A DNA stretch of 64,000 bases from Mesorhizobium koreense (GCF_031656215.1 NZ_CP134228.1:1302001-1366000), one strand, 5' to 3'; numbered from the stretch's first letter, positions 41,247-50,246 are shown. Program-made: numbers and translations. The notes: generated by a model from the letters alone, not told the origin.

Positions 41247-42082
41247 GCGCTTCCGCTTCCTCGCGCCACTGGCGCGCTCCCGGCGGGCTGGCGCTGCTCG
41301 CTGCCGCGCTCCTGGCGATCCTGACGCTCTTCCTTCTCGTCTACCCCGCCATCTACGTCCTTATCGGTTCGTTCCGTCCCGGCGGCGGTCTTCTTTCGGC
41401 GACCGGCACCTTCACCTTCCGAAATTATGTCAGGATTTTCCAGAGCGGTTTCGGGCGCTTCATCTTCAACAGCCTCGCCATCTGCGTGGCCGCGACGGCA
41501 GCGTCGACAATTCTTTCTATCATGGCGGCCTACGCGTTCTCGCGTTTCGATTTCCGCTTCAAGCGGGCGCTTTTTACCGGAATCCTTTTCGGACAGGTGT
41601 TCCCGTGGATCGTGCTGATCAATCCGCTTTTCGTGGCCTTCGCCACTCTGCACCTCATCAATAGCTATATCGGCATGATCCTGACCTATACGGCCTTCAC
41701 TGTCCCCTTTTCGGTCTACATGCTGGTGGGCTATCTGGTCACTGTACCCAAGAGCCTCGACGAGGCCGCCATCATCGACGGCGCCTCGCGCTGGCAGGTC
41801 ATCTGGTACATCATCTGCCCGGTCATGCTGCCCGGTTTCGTAGCGACGGCGACCTACGCCTTCCTGCTTTGCTGGACCGAATATCTCTTCGCGCTCGCCT
41901 TCCTCACCCAGACCGACCTCAAGACGCTGCCGCTCGGGCTCTACCAATTCTTCGGCGAAGATAATGTCGACTGGGGTGCGGTCATGGCTGCGTCGGTCGT
42001 CACAACGCTGCCGGTCTTCCTGCTTTTCCTTCCGATCCAGGGCAGGATATCGCCGGGGCGAATCGCCGGGGCCGTCAAGTGA
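41243..42082 (+). CDS. carbohydrate ABC transporter permease (MalG/UgpE-like)
   Basis: 279-residue second permease, GTG start overlapping the previous stop (GTGA). Helices begin near LALLAAALLAILTLFLLVYP. The EAA loop is SLDEAAIIDGASRWQVIWYI. It forms a heterodimer with the previous gene's product. It is followed by an enolase-superfamily gene 28 bases downstream, so transport and catabolism are probably co-transcribed. Confidence 0.92.
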   Translation: MSASASSRHWRAPGGLALLAAALLAILTLFLLVYPAIYVLIGSFRPGGGLLSATGTFTFRNYVRIFQSGFGRFIFNSLAICVAATAASTILSIMAAYAFSRFDFRFKRALFTGILFGQVFPWIVLINPLFVAFATLHLINSYIGMILTYTAFTVPFSVYMLVGYLVTVPKSLDEAAIIDGASRWQVIWYIICPVMLPGFVATATYAFLLCWTEYLFALAFLTQTDLKTLPLGLYQFFGEDNVDWGAVMAASVVTTLPVFLLFLPIQGRISPGRIAGAVK

Positions 42083-42110
42083 TGGACTGGAAGCCGATGA
42101 GGAGGGGCCG

Positions 42111-43238
42111 TTGAGCGCGCCGAAGATCACGAGGCTTCGCGTGGCGCTGGTTGCCGCGCCGCTGGCCAATCCGATCGTGGCGCCTTTCGGGACCGTGAGA
42201 ACCCGGCACAATATCCTCGTCCGTGTCGAAACGGACGACGGTGCCTGGGGCATCGGGGAGAGCTGGGGCAACTTCCCGCCCTGGGGATGCCGCGACCGCG
42301 TCGACATTCTCGTGAATGTGATCCGGCCTCTGCTCGTCGGACAGCGGCTCGACGATCCTTCGCGACTCTATTGGATGCTGGCCGATAGGCTCAGGGCGCT
42401 TGCCAACCAACTCGGCGCGGTCGGGCCGTTCCAGCAGGCGCTCGCCGGCGCCGATATCGCACTATGGGACGCGGCGGCGCGCCGCGCCGGCAAGCCGCTC
42501 GCCGATTTCGTCCGTGGCGGGCCTTCGCGGCAGAGCGTCGATGTCTATGCCACCAATCTGCCGATCTCGCGGCCGGAAACCATCGAGGCCATGGCGGCGA
42601 AAGGCCATGCGCGCTTCAAGTTCCGCGTGTCGGGCGACGACCTGGCAATCGTCGAACGTCTCAGGGACGCCCGCGCCGCCGCTGGTGCGCGGCCGCTGAT
42701 GGCCGACGCGACGCAATCCTTCCGTCTCGAAATGCTGCGGCCACTTGCACGGCGGCTGGCCGAGCTCTCACTTGAATGGCTGGAGGAGCCATTCCTGGCC
42801 GACTATCTCGAAGCTTATGCCAAATGGCGGGACGAACCCGTCCGCCCGCCGGTGGCGCTCGGCGAGAACAGTTATCGCCTGGACGGATTCCGGCGGATCC
42901 TCGACATTGTCCATCCGGACGTCGCACAACCGGACATCACCAAGACGGCCGGCCTCAGCGAAGGCCGTGACATCTGCCGTGCGATCATCGCGGCGGGACC
43001 ACGCGCCTGCCTTCATATGTATGGCGGCCCGATCGGACTCTACGCCAGCGCGCACCTCACGGCGGCGATCGACGGCATGTCGTGGCTGGAGATGGATTCG
43101 ATGCCCAACCCGCTGTTCGAGATGCTGCTGCCGGAAGCTCCTGTCGTGCGCGAAGGCAAGCTGCTACTGCCGGAGGGCCCGGGGCTTGGGGACGATCTTC
43201 TCCGTGAAGAAGTCTTCGAGAATTTCGAGATCCGGTAG
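42111..43238 (+). CDS. mandelate racemase/muconate lactonizing enzyme-family protein (sugar-acid dehydratase-like), copy 1
   Basis: 375-residue enolase-superfamily enzyme that abstracts the alpha proton of a carboxylate, usually to dehydrate an aldonate. Metal ligands are expected at D199 (LMADATQSF), E225/226 (WLEEPF) and E252 (LGENSY). Catalytic candidates are K170 and R172 (ARFKFRV) and H302 (CLHMYGGP). TTG 42111 is the only start in the right place, with GGAGGGG just upstream; the frame has no ATG or GTG between the permease stop and the conserved fold. It probably dehydrates the sugar acid released by the lactonase. Confidence 0.83.
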   Translation: MSAPKITRLRVALVAAPLANPIVAPFGTVRTRHNILVRVETDDGAWGIGESWGNFPPWGCRDRVDILVNVIRPLLVGQRLDDPSRLYWMLADRLRALANQLGAVGPFQQALAGADIALWDAAARRAGKPLADFVRGGPSRQSVDVYATNLPISRPETIEAMAAKGHARFKFRVSGDDLAIVERLRDARAAAGARPLMADATQSFRLEMLRPLARRLAELSLEWLEEPFLADYLEAYAKWRDEPVRPPVALGENSYRLDGFRRILDIVHPDVAQPDITKTAGLSEGRDICRAIIAAGPRACLHMYGGPIGLYASAHLTAAIDGMSWLEMDSMPNPLFEMLLPEAPVVREGKLLLPEGPGLGDDLLREEVFENFEIR

Positions 43239-43258
43239 CGACGTCCGGGAGAAGGCAT

Positions 43259-44059
43259 TTGAAGCAGCGGTCAAAACAGGAGGAGAGGGGAAAGGGCTTG
43301 CACGCCGCTGAGCGTCCGCGGCGGCTCGGCATCTCCACCTATCGGCGGGTCGCGGCGGTGTTGAGGCGCCGTATTTCGAGCGGGGAGTGGCAGCCAGGCG
43401 ATCGTTTGCCGGCGCTCGACGCTTTGGTGGAGGAGTTTCGTGTCGGCCGCGTCACCGTCCGCCATGCGCTCGACCTTCTCGCAGATGAAGGACTGATTGC
43501 GCGGCATCGCGACCGGCGCGGCAGTTCGGTCATCGCTCATCCGCTCGACCGGCGGTGGTTCACCCTCGCGCTCAATCTGGCGGAACTGGAAACGCATTCT
43601 TCCTCCATAACGGTTTCGGAACTCGAATCGGGTCCGTGGGAACGACCACTGCCTATCGCTTCACAAGAGGGGCAGGCAGCCGAGGCCTATCATCGTGTCG
43701 TCCATCTTCATCATCATTCGAGCTTTCCTCACGCGGTCGCGATGACGGAGATCTTGATCGAAAGCCGGGTTTACGCTCAACTCGAAACCCACGCGCAGCT
43801 CGGTGGAGAAGCAGTGCGCGGCCGGCCGATCCTGGAGCGGTTGGCGGCGCACCATGCCGATCTCGGTCATATCCAGCAAACCCTTACGATCGGCGAAGCC
43901 GACATCGAGCTATCTCATCATCTCGGCGTGCACGAGGCGGCACCAATCGCCGAACTGCGCCGTGTCATCCGCGACGGGGCCGGTACGGTCATCTATTTCG
44001 GTAACCTGTTCTTCCGCGGTGATCTTGTGCGGCTCGACTTCTCTGTCGATCTCAAGTGA
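43259..44059 (+). CDS. GntR/HutC-family transcriptional regulator
   Basis: 266-residue regulator with an N-terminal wHTH (STYRRVAAVLRRRISSGEW, then VGRVTVRHALDLLADEG) and a C-terminal UTRA effector domain. The start is TTG 43259, with GGGAGAAGG just upstream. It lies between two enolase-superfamily genes, 20 bases after the first. It is a good candidate to bind the paired AACAG-N14-CTGTT sites upstream of the sugar transporter, with the sugar acid as effector. Binding is inference. Confidence 0.85.
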   Translation: MKQRSKQEERGKGLHAAERPRRLGISTYRRVAAVLRRRISSGEWQPGDRLPALDALVEEFRVGRVTVRHALDLLADEGLIARHRDRRGSSVIAHPLDRRWFTLALNLAELETHSSSITVSELESGPWERPLPIASQEGQAAEAYHRVVHLHHHSSFPHAVAMTEILIESRVYAQLETHAQLGGEAVRGRPILERLAAHHADLGHIQQTLTIGEADIELSHHLGVHEAAPIAELRRVIRDGAGTVIYFGNLFFRGDLVRLDFSVDLK

Positions 44060-44162
44060 CCGCATCGCAGGCTTTCTGTACCGGGAGCGCACGTCCTCAA
44101 GGCAGGGCAGGAACTTTTCGAATGAATGGGAATGACCGCCTCTGCGGCTGCGGCCGGAGCAG

Positions 44163-45311
44163 TTGAACTTGATCGACGTAATTAGCCACATCCGTCTTTA
44201 CGACGTCGGGGTATCGCCAAGGACGCGCTGGCTTTTTATCGAGATCGGCACCACTTCGGAAATCACGGGCCTAGGCGAGGCGTCGCTTCAGGGGCGCGAA
44301 ATCGCCGTCAAAGAGGCCGCCGACCGGTTTGCGCCGTCATTGCTGGGGCTGGCAGCCAAGCCAGTCGCGAGACGGATGAGAGATGAGACCCTGGCGGAAG
44401 CCGCTTTCATCTCCGCAGTCGACCAAGCACTTCACGACATAGCCGCAAAGCGTGAAAGCAAACGCCTGGTCGATTACCTTGGCGTGGCGCAACGGGAGTG
44501 CATACCGCTCTATGCCAATATCAACCGCCGGACGATCGACCGCTCACCCGCCGGTTTTGCAGCCAGCGCACGTTTGGCTCTGGAGTCCGGTTTCACCGCC
44601 TTCAAGCTCGCCCCCTTTGACGAGGTCGATGAGGCTGCACGGCATGCGGGCCGGATCGTCGAGGCCATGCAGCCTGGTCTCGACCGTGTGGCAGCCGTCG
44701 CCAGGGTCATCGGTGAGTTCGATCTTATGGTCGACTGTCACTGGCGCTTCGACGAGATCTCGGCGAGGGTACTTATTGATGAAGGCCGGGCGCCCGGCGT
44801 CCGCTGGGTCGAGTGTCCCGTGCCCGAGGCGTTAGAGGCGATCCCGGTCATCCGGCGGCTGCGCGAATTCGCGAACGATGCCGGGATGCGGCTCGCCGGC
44901 TGCGAGGAACTGATCGGGCTCGAGCACAACCGGCCGTTCGCCGAAGCCCGAGCCTATGATGTCATGATGCCGGACGTGAAATATGCCGGCGGCGTCGGGG
45001 AAGTGATACGGCTGGCCGGCCTTCTCGAGCAATGTAGTGTTGCATGTTCACCCCACAATCCAAGCGGCCCCGTTGCTCATGCCGCCAGTCTTCATGTGTC
45101 GGCGGCTATGGCCCATTTTGACAGGCTGGAAGTACCGTTCGAAGAAAGCGATCTTTTCTGGCGTCTGGTAGGCGACAGCCTGCCACGGTTCAAGGACGGG
45201 CATTCAGCCTTGCCCGAAGCGCCGGGGCTCGGAATAACGCTCGACAGGGACGTCCTCGCATCGACTTCCGAGCAAGTAGGCGATTGGTCGCTGGCCAGCG
45301 CAGTCCGATGA
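44163..45311 (+). CDS. mandelate racemase/muconate lactonizing enzyme-family protein, copy 2
   Basis: 382-residue enolase-superfamily enzyme, clearly diverged from copy 1. Expected metal ligands are D191 (LMVDCHWRF), E217 (WVECPVPE) and E248/249 (GCEELIG). Catalytic candidates are K148 (AFKLAPF), K273 (PDVKYAGG) and H298 (CSPHNPSGP). The second lysine of a KxK pair is Ala150. The start is a TTG (44163, or 44169, which is better spaced from GGAG at 44156). The reaction, whether dehydration, epimerisation or cycloisomerisation, cannot be fixed from motifs. Confidence 0.82.
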   Translation: MNLIDVISHIRLYDVGVSPRTRWLFIEIGTTSEITGLGEASLQGREIAVKEAADRFAPSLLGLAAKPVARRMRDETLAEAAFISAVDQALHDIAAKRESKRLVDYLGVAQRECIPLYANINRRTIDRSPAGFAASARLALESGFTAFKLAPFDEVDEAARHAGRIVEAMQPGLDRVAAVARVIGEFDLMVDCHWRFDEISARVLIDEGRAPGVRWVECPVPEALEAIPVIRRLREFANDAGMRLAGCEELIGLEHNRPFAEARAYDVMMPDVKYAGGVGEVIRLAGLLEQCSVACSPHNPSGPVAHAASLHVSAAMAHFDRLEVPFEESDLFWRLVGDSLPRFKDGHSALPEAPGLGITLDRDVLASTSEQVGDWSLASAVR

Positions 45312-45329
45312 GATGCTGATCTTCTACGC

Positions 45330-46580
45330 TTACTCGACAATCGCCTGATAGGTGAGGACGCGCAATTCGCGCCTCAGCGGGTATTTGGAAGAGGGGATCA
45401 ACTGCGTCGTCATGACGACAGCGAGATCCTCGACGGGGTCCACCCAAAAGCCTGTGCTCGCCATGCCGCCCCAGCCGCATTCGCCCGGCGTGCCGACAAT
45501 CTCCGCCTTCGTTGGATCGATGAGGACGGAGAAGCCGAGCCCGAAACCAATGCCATGGAAAGTGCTTTCGGCGAAGCGCGGCTGACCCATCGCCGCAAGG
45601 TCGCCCGGCAAATGGTTCATCATCATCAGTTCGATCGTCTTGCGGCCAAGCAGATGTGTGTCGCCGCAGGCTCCCTTCGAAAGGAGAAACCGGCAGAAGC
45701 GCATATAGTCGCTCGCCGTCGAAACGAGCGCACTGCCGAACGGAGCCTTGAGCGGTGCGACGAAACGGCTGGTTTCGGGATCGTCCTGTAGCTTCAGCAA
45801 ACCATCGGAGCCGGGCATGTAGCAGGCAGCGAAGCGATGGGCCTTACCTGGCGGAACATTGAAGGTCGTATCGGCCATACCGAGCGGCTTCAGCAGGCGT
45901 TCGGTCAGGAAGCTGTCGTAGGCTTGGCCGGAGATCACCTCTATGAGCCGGCAAAGGACATCGGTCGACACGGAATAGTTCCAGCGCGTGCCGGGATGCG
46001 CGACGAGCGGCAGCTTCGCGACTTTCGCGGCGAATTCGGCGAGCGTCATCTCGATGCCGAGCCGATCGATCTTCTGCTCGCGATATATGGCATCGACCGG
46101 ATTCGCCTGCATAAAGCCGTAGGTCAGGCCGGAAGTGTGCGTGAGGAGATCATGGAAGGTGATGTCGCGTCGCGCCGGCTCGCTCTGCATCGCGCCGAAG
46201 CCTCCGCCGGACCAGACGTGCTGCCCCAAAAATTCCGGGATGAAACGCGAGATCGGGTCGTCGAGCTGGAAGTAGCCTTCCTCGTAAAGCATCATCGCCG
46301 CGGCTGAAGCGAGCGACTTGTTCATTGAGTAGAGACGATAGAGCGTCTCGGCCGTCGCCGGCCTGCCGCGCGCGATATCCGCCATTCCTTCGCAATGATG
46401 GAAGGCCGCCTTGCCGCGCCGGGTAATCAGCACCTCGATCCCCGGTAGCCTTCCGCTGTCGATCTGGCGGCGCATCCACACCCTCACGCGATCGAGGCGG
46501 GCTGAAGACAGGCCCAGATCTTCGGGGCAGGTGACGGGCTGGCTGCTCAATTCCAATCTCCATGTCTTACCCCAGGTCAC
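45330..46580 (-). CDS. serine hydrolase, beta-lactamase/esterase-like (class C fold)
   Basis: 416-residue protein of the beta-lactamase-related serine hydrolase family. The catalytic Ser/Lys pair is in LYSMNKSLAS (S-x-x-K) and the tyrosine motif is WNYSVSTD. No signal peptide is visible, so it is probably cytosolic and more likely an esterase, amidase or D-amino-acid peptidase than a resistance enzyme. The start is GTG 46580, with GGGAG eight bases upstream. It is the last gene of a minus-strand operon after the GTPase and YtcJ-like genes, next to a peptide transporter, which would suit hydrolysis of an imported amide or peptide. Confidence 0.84.
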   Translation of the reverse strand: MTWGKTWRLELSSQPVTCPEDLGLSSARLDRVRVWMRRQIDSGRLPGIEVLITRRGKAAFHHCEGMADIARGRPATAETLYRLYSMNKSLASAAAMMLYEEGYFQLDDPISRFIPEFLGQHVWSGGGFGAMQSEPARRDITFHDLLTHTSGLTYGFMQANPVDAIYREQKIDRLGIEMTLAEFAAKVAKLPLVAHPGTRWNYSVSTDVLCRLIEVISGQAYDSFLTERLLKPLGMADTTFNVPPGKAHRFAACYMPGSDGLLKLQDDPETSRFVAPLKAPFGSALVSTASDYMRFCRFLLSKGACGDTHLLGRKTIELMMMNHLPGDLAAMGQPRFAESTFHGIGFGLGFSVLIDPTKAEIVGTPGECGWGGMASTGFWVDPVEDLAVVMTTQLIPSSKYPLRRELRVLTYQAIVE

Positions 46581-46594
46581 AACGGCTCCCGCCG

Positions 46595-47563
46595 TCAGGG
46601 GAGGTTATGGGAAGCGGCTGGCGCTGTGTAGTTCACAATCGCCAGCCAGGCAGCTTCCGTACGCACAGGATCGAAGTCCGGCTTGACCCCGATTGCAACG
46701 AATTCCGAATTCTCGAACGTTTCGACCGTGTCCTCGAACGCGATATCGGCACCGACCTTGTGGATCAGGATCGATCTGCCGTCGTTCAGGCGAATACGGC
46801 CCTTCAGGCGGTAGATATGGAGGCTCGGATCGCTCGCGAATGCAATCAGTTCGTCCAGTTTGACCGCCCCGTTGCCCGTCCAACTCCAGCTCTGATAAGG
46901 CAGTGTGTGAAAGCGTGAAAGGCCGGCCTTCGGCAGGTTCGCATGGCGCTCGCGCGACTGGAGAAAATGCCAGGCCTCCCGGTCGTCTTTCTTGAGCATG
47001 ACGGTCGGCGCAGCGACCCCAGCGTCCGCAAGGGTGATATAGAGATCGTCAAGCGCCGTCGCGACTGCGCCGGTCTTGGTCAGGAGGATGATGTCGGCTG
47101 CCCGCACCTGCCGCAGCAGCGTATCGTTCAGGCGGGAATCCTTCAGGACATTGAGGAAATTGGCGGCATCGACGAGAACGGCCGTATAAGCTGTTTCGAG
47201 ATCGGGCTCGGCCACGGCGATCTGGGCGACCTTGGCCGGATCGGCAACGCCGCTGGTCTCGATCAGGAGATGGTCGAACCGTTTCCTCATGCGCAGGATG
47301 CGGTCGATGGCATCATAGAGATCGCCTCCGACCTGGCAGCACATGCAGCCATTCGCAAGCGCCACGACGTCGCCGTTTCTGTTGACGATCAATGCCTCGT
47401 CCACCGCCATCTTGCCGAAATCATTGACCAGCACGGCGATGCGCAGGCCGTGATCGCCAGCCAGTATCGCGTTGACCAGTGTCGTCTTGCCGGCGCCGAG
47501 ATAGCCGCTGACGATGGTGACCGGCAGCGGTGGATAAGGTTGAGGATTTGGCTGCGCCAGCAT
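46595..47563 (-). CDS. CobW/COG0523-family GTPase (metallochaperone)
   Basis: 322-residue G3E GTPase. Walker A is GYLGAGKTT (20-28), the metal-binding CxCC motif is GCMCCQ (C73, C75, C76) and ETSGVADP is the switch segment. A C-terminal CobW domain follows. These proteins deliver zinc or other metals to client enzymes using GTP. Its start overlaps the stop of the YtcJ-like amidohydrolase gene (TGAGATG), implying coupled expression. The metal-dependent amidohydrolase is therefore the likely client. Confidence 0.88.
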   Translation of the reverse strand: MLAQPNPQPYPPLPVTIVSGYLGAGKTTLVNAILAGDHGLRIAVLVNDFGKMAVDEALIVNRNGDVVALANGCMCCQVGGDLYDAIDRILRMRKRFDHLLIETSGVADPAKVAQIAVAEPDLETAYTAVLVDAANFLNVLKDSRLNDTLLRQVRAADIILLTKTGAVATALDDLYITLADAGVAAPTVMLKKDDREAWHFLQSRERHANLPKAGLSRFHTLPYQSWSWTGNGAVKLDELIAFASDPSLHIYRLKGRIRLNDGRSILIHKVGADIAFEDTVETFENSEFVAIGVKPDFDPVRTEAAWLAIVNYTAPAASHNLP

Positions 47564-47564
47564 C

Positions 47565-49193
47565 TCAGATCGGGAAATGATGGCCGCCCATAACCGTCCC
47601 GAGAACGGGAATATCCCTGAGTTCGATCGCTGGCACGGCAAAGGGATCTTGACCCAGCACCGCGAAATCGGCCTTTTTGCCGGTCTCGATCGAGCCGATC
47701 TCGGAGTCCAGCTTCAGTGTGAAGGCCGCTCCAAGTGTGATGGCATGGAGCGCTGCCTCGACGGAAATCTTCTGGTTCTCGCCAAGCACGCGGCCGGATG
47801 GCGTCAGCCGGTTCACGGCGCACCAGGCGACATGCAGTGGTCCAAGCGGCGTTACCGGGGAATCGGAATGGATGGCGAGCGGAACGCCATACCGCAATGC
47901 CGAGCCGCACGCGTCGAGCCGCATGGCGCGGTCGGGCCCCATGGTGCGCTCATAGTGCTGATCGCCGAAATACCAGATGTGATTGGCGAAAAGGTTGACG
48001 CACAGGTCAAGCGCGGCCATGCGGCGGAATTGCGCATCGTCGGCCATCTGGCAGTGTTGCAGCGTGTGACGGTGGTCGAAACGCGGATAGAGCGCCTGCG
48101 CCTCCTCCAGCGCGTCCAGCGCGGCTTCGGAGGCTTCGTCGCCGTTGACATGGATATGCATTTGCACGCCTTCGCGATGCAGGTGCACGATCTGCTCCTT
48201 CAGAAGATCGGGCGGCGTGTTCCATATGCCGTTCGGATGGCCCGTGACATAACCCGGCCATTTGAGGCGTCCAGTGTAGCCCTGGATCGACCCATCGGCC
48301 ATCAGCTTGACGGCGCCGAGTCTCAGCTTGTCGGTGGAGCGCTTCCTCAGTTCCGCCACGCGCCGTGCGATGTCCTCGGCTGGCTGCGTGATGCCGTTCA
48401 GGGCCGGCACGATGCGCAGTTGGAAATCGTCCCTGCCAGTCAGGGCGGTAAGCGTGGCGATGTCGTCCTCCGGCAGGTCGGTCAGGAGGTCCGTGCTTGT
48501 CGTCACGCCGACGCGCATGGCGGATTTGGCGAAGTTGCGCATGGCGAATTCCGTTCGCGCCAAGCCGCGGAAATCCATGCCGAGACGGCGCATGAGCGGG
48601 AACATCGCCGCCATCTCCTGCAACTCCCCGCTCGGTTCGCCATCGTCGAAGCTGGCGACGCCGACCGCGTTTGTGTTGCGGTCGTAACCGACGATGGAAA
48701 GAGCGGCCGAATTGGCGGTCATCAGATGGAAATTGGAATGCATGACGACGATCGGCAGATCGCTCGACACCTCGTCGAGGTGACGACGGTTCAACCGCTC
48801 GGTCGGCAGGAAGATTGGGTCGAACCCCCACGCGATCAGCGGCTTGCCGGCCGGAAGTTCGGCAAGAGCGCGCTTCAATCCGGCCATCACGCCGGCGATG
48901 TCGGCTAGACCTTCCCATTTCCGTCCGTCCGGGTCGATGCGATCCTGATACCCTGCATAAGCGTAGTTCCACATGGCACCCGTCATCATGTGGGCATGGC
49001 CTTCGACAAAGCCCGGCATCAGTACCGCGTCGCGGTAGCGGTCGTCGCGACGGAAATCGCCCCAGGGCCTGGCGCAGTCCGCAGTGCCGACCGCGAGGAT
49101 AAGCCCGTCACGCACGGCTACATGCGTGGCTTCCGGCAAGGTGGGGTCCATCGTGATGATCTTCGAAGCGCTGTAGACGACGGTATCCGCCAT
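47565..49193 (-). CDS. YtcJ-like metal-dependent amidohydrolase
   Basis: 542-residue amidohydrolase_3 enzyme. Metal ligands include H66 and H68 (EGHAHMM), with later segments MHIHVNGDEASEAALDALE, HRHTLQHCQ and AIHSDSPVTPLGPLH typical of YtcJ/ExeS-like proteins, which act on N-acyl, formyl or carbamoyl bonds. ATG 49193 follows GGAGGGG; longer upstream frame lies in the promoter region. It is the first gene of a minus-strand operon with the GTPase and serine hydrolase, and divergent from a LysR gene that probably controls it. Confidence 0.88.
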   Translation of the reverse strand: MADTVVYSASKIITMDPTLPEATHVAVRDGLILAVGTADCARPWGDFRRDDRYRDAVLMPGFVEGHAHMMTGAMWNYAYAGYQDRIDPDGRKWEGLADIAGVMAGLKRALAELPAGKPLIAWGFDPIFLPTERLNRRHLDEVSSDLPIVVMHSNFHLMTANSAALSIVGYDRNTNAVGVASFDDGEPSGELQEMAAMFPLMRRLGMDFRGLARTEFAMRNFAKSAMRVGVTTSTDLLTDLPEDDIATLTALTGRDDFQLRIVPALNGITQPAEDIARRVAELRKRSTDKLRLGAVKLMADGSIQGYTGRLKWPGYVTGHPNGIWNTPPDLLKEQIVHLHREGVQMHIHVNGDEASEAALDALEEAQALYPRFDHRHTLQHCQMADDAQFRRMAALDLCVNLFANHIWYFGDQHYERTMGPDRAMRLDACGSALRYGVPLAIHSDSPVTPLGPLHVAWCAVNRLTPSGRVLGENQKISVEAALHAITLGAAFTLKLDSEIGSIETGKKADFAVLGQDPFAVPAIELRDIPVLGTVMGGHHFPI

Positions 49194-49254
49194 GGTCCCC
49201 TCCGGATGTTGGCTTGTCGGAGCGGAAGAGGAGTAAGCAACTTCCATTGGCCGG

Positions 49255-49269
49255 GAAAATAGTATTTTC
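49255..49269. promoter_or_regulatory. candidate LysR operator palindrome
   Basis: GAAAATAGTATTTTC has perfect seven-base arms around a central G, extended by partly matching CC/GG flanks. It lies midway in the 120-base spacer between the divergent YtcJ-like and LysR genes. AT-rich composition stands out against the GC-rich surroundings. Confidence 0.5.
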
Positions 49270-49313
49270 TTGGCTATAAACCTCATTTTGCCGATCTTTT
49301 GGGAGGATGTTCG

Positions 49314-50246
49314 ATGAATTTCACATTGAAGCAACTCCGTTATGTCGAAGCGGCTGGCCGATGCGGCTCGATCACGAATGCGGCCGAGCTTCTCAGCATT
49401 TCCCAATCCTCGATCACTGCGGCGATCGATGCGCTGGAGCAAGCGCTCGGCTTCGATCTCTTCATCCGGATGCCGGCGAAGGGGATACAGGCAACGCCGT
49501 CGGGGACGGACGCGCTCAGCCATATCCGCGGCTTCCTCGAGCAGACCAACCATCTTGACAGCGATCTTCGGTCAATCGGCGGGGAGCCGGTCGGAGCGTT
49601 ACGCCTCGCCTGTTACGTGACGACAGCGCCGCATGTGCTGCCACCTATGCTCAAAGGATTCGTACGCGATCATCCCGGCGTGCGCGTGGAACTCGCCGAG
49701 GGCGACATGGTTTCCGTGGTCGAACAACTGCTCGACGGCAGCGTCGACCTTGCCTGCACCTACAGCAACAGTCTGCCCGAGCAGGTGTCGTTCACCCCGC
49801 TTTTCTCTGCCCCGCCCTATGCGATAATCAGCGCCGAGGACGCTCTCGCGAAGAAGTCGTCCGTAACGCTGGCGCAACTGGCGGAGCGGCCGATGATCGT
49901 CCTTGACCTTCCGTTTGGCCGTGACTACTATACCGACCTGTTCTTTTCCCGTGGGCTGCGACCACGGATTGCTCACACAACCCGGTCGTCAGAGATCGTA
50001 CGAGCGCTGGCGGCGGGCGGCTTCGGCTTCTCCGTTCTCAATATCCGGGCTAGGGAAGCGGCCCGTCCGGAATATGTCTGCCTGCCGATCAGGGACCCGA
50101 CGCCCGCGATCGAGTTCGGGATCGTCTCGATCGCCGGCGTTCGCCATCCGCGCATCGTTCGGGCATTCCTCGACCATTGCGCGAAGCTAAGCAGCGCCGG
50201 AACCTTCGACGACCTGGTCGTGAAGCGCCCATCCAATTCCCCGTAA
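49314..50246 (+). CDS. LysR-family transcriptional regulator
   Basis: 310-residue LysR protein. HTH residues ~3-60 are FTLKQLRYVEAAGRCGSIT and ISQSSITAAIDALEQAL; the C-terminal domain contains RLACYVTTAPHVLP. ATG 49314 is preferred because GGGAGG lies eight bases before it; a codon 15 bases earlier has none. It diverges from the YtcJ-like operon and is followed by the peptide transporter operon on its own strand, so it may control both. The effector is unknown. Confidence 0.92.
   Translation: MNFTLKQLRYVEAAGRCGSITNAAELLSISQSSITAAIDALEQALGFDLFIRMPAKGIQATPSGTDALSHIRGFLEQTNHLDSDLRSIGGEPVGALRLACYVTTAPHVLPPMLKGFVRDHPGVRVELAEGDMVSVVEQLLDGSVDLACTYSNSLPEQVSFTPLFSAPPYAIISAEDALAKKSSVTLAQLAERPMIVLDLPFGRDYYTDLFFSRGLRPRIAHTTRSSEIVRALAAGGFGFSVLNIRAREAARPEYVCLPIRDPTPAIEFGIVSIAGVRHPRIVRAFLDHCAKLSSAGTFDDLVVKRPSNSP

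Noticed and set aside
45330-46580. Beta-lactamase as antibiotic-resistance gene
   Set aside because: No signal peptide, catabolic operon context and family breadth favour an esterase/amidase role.
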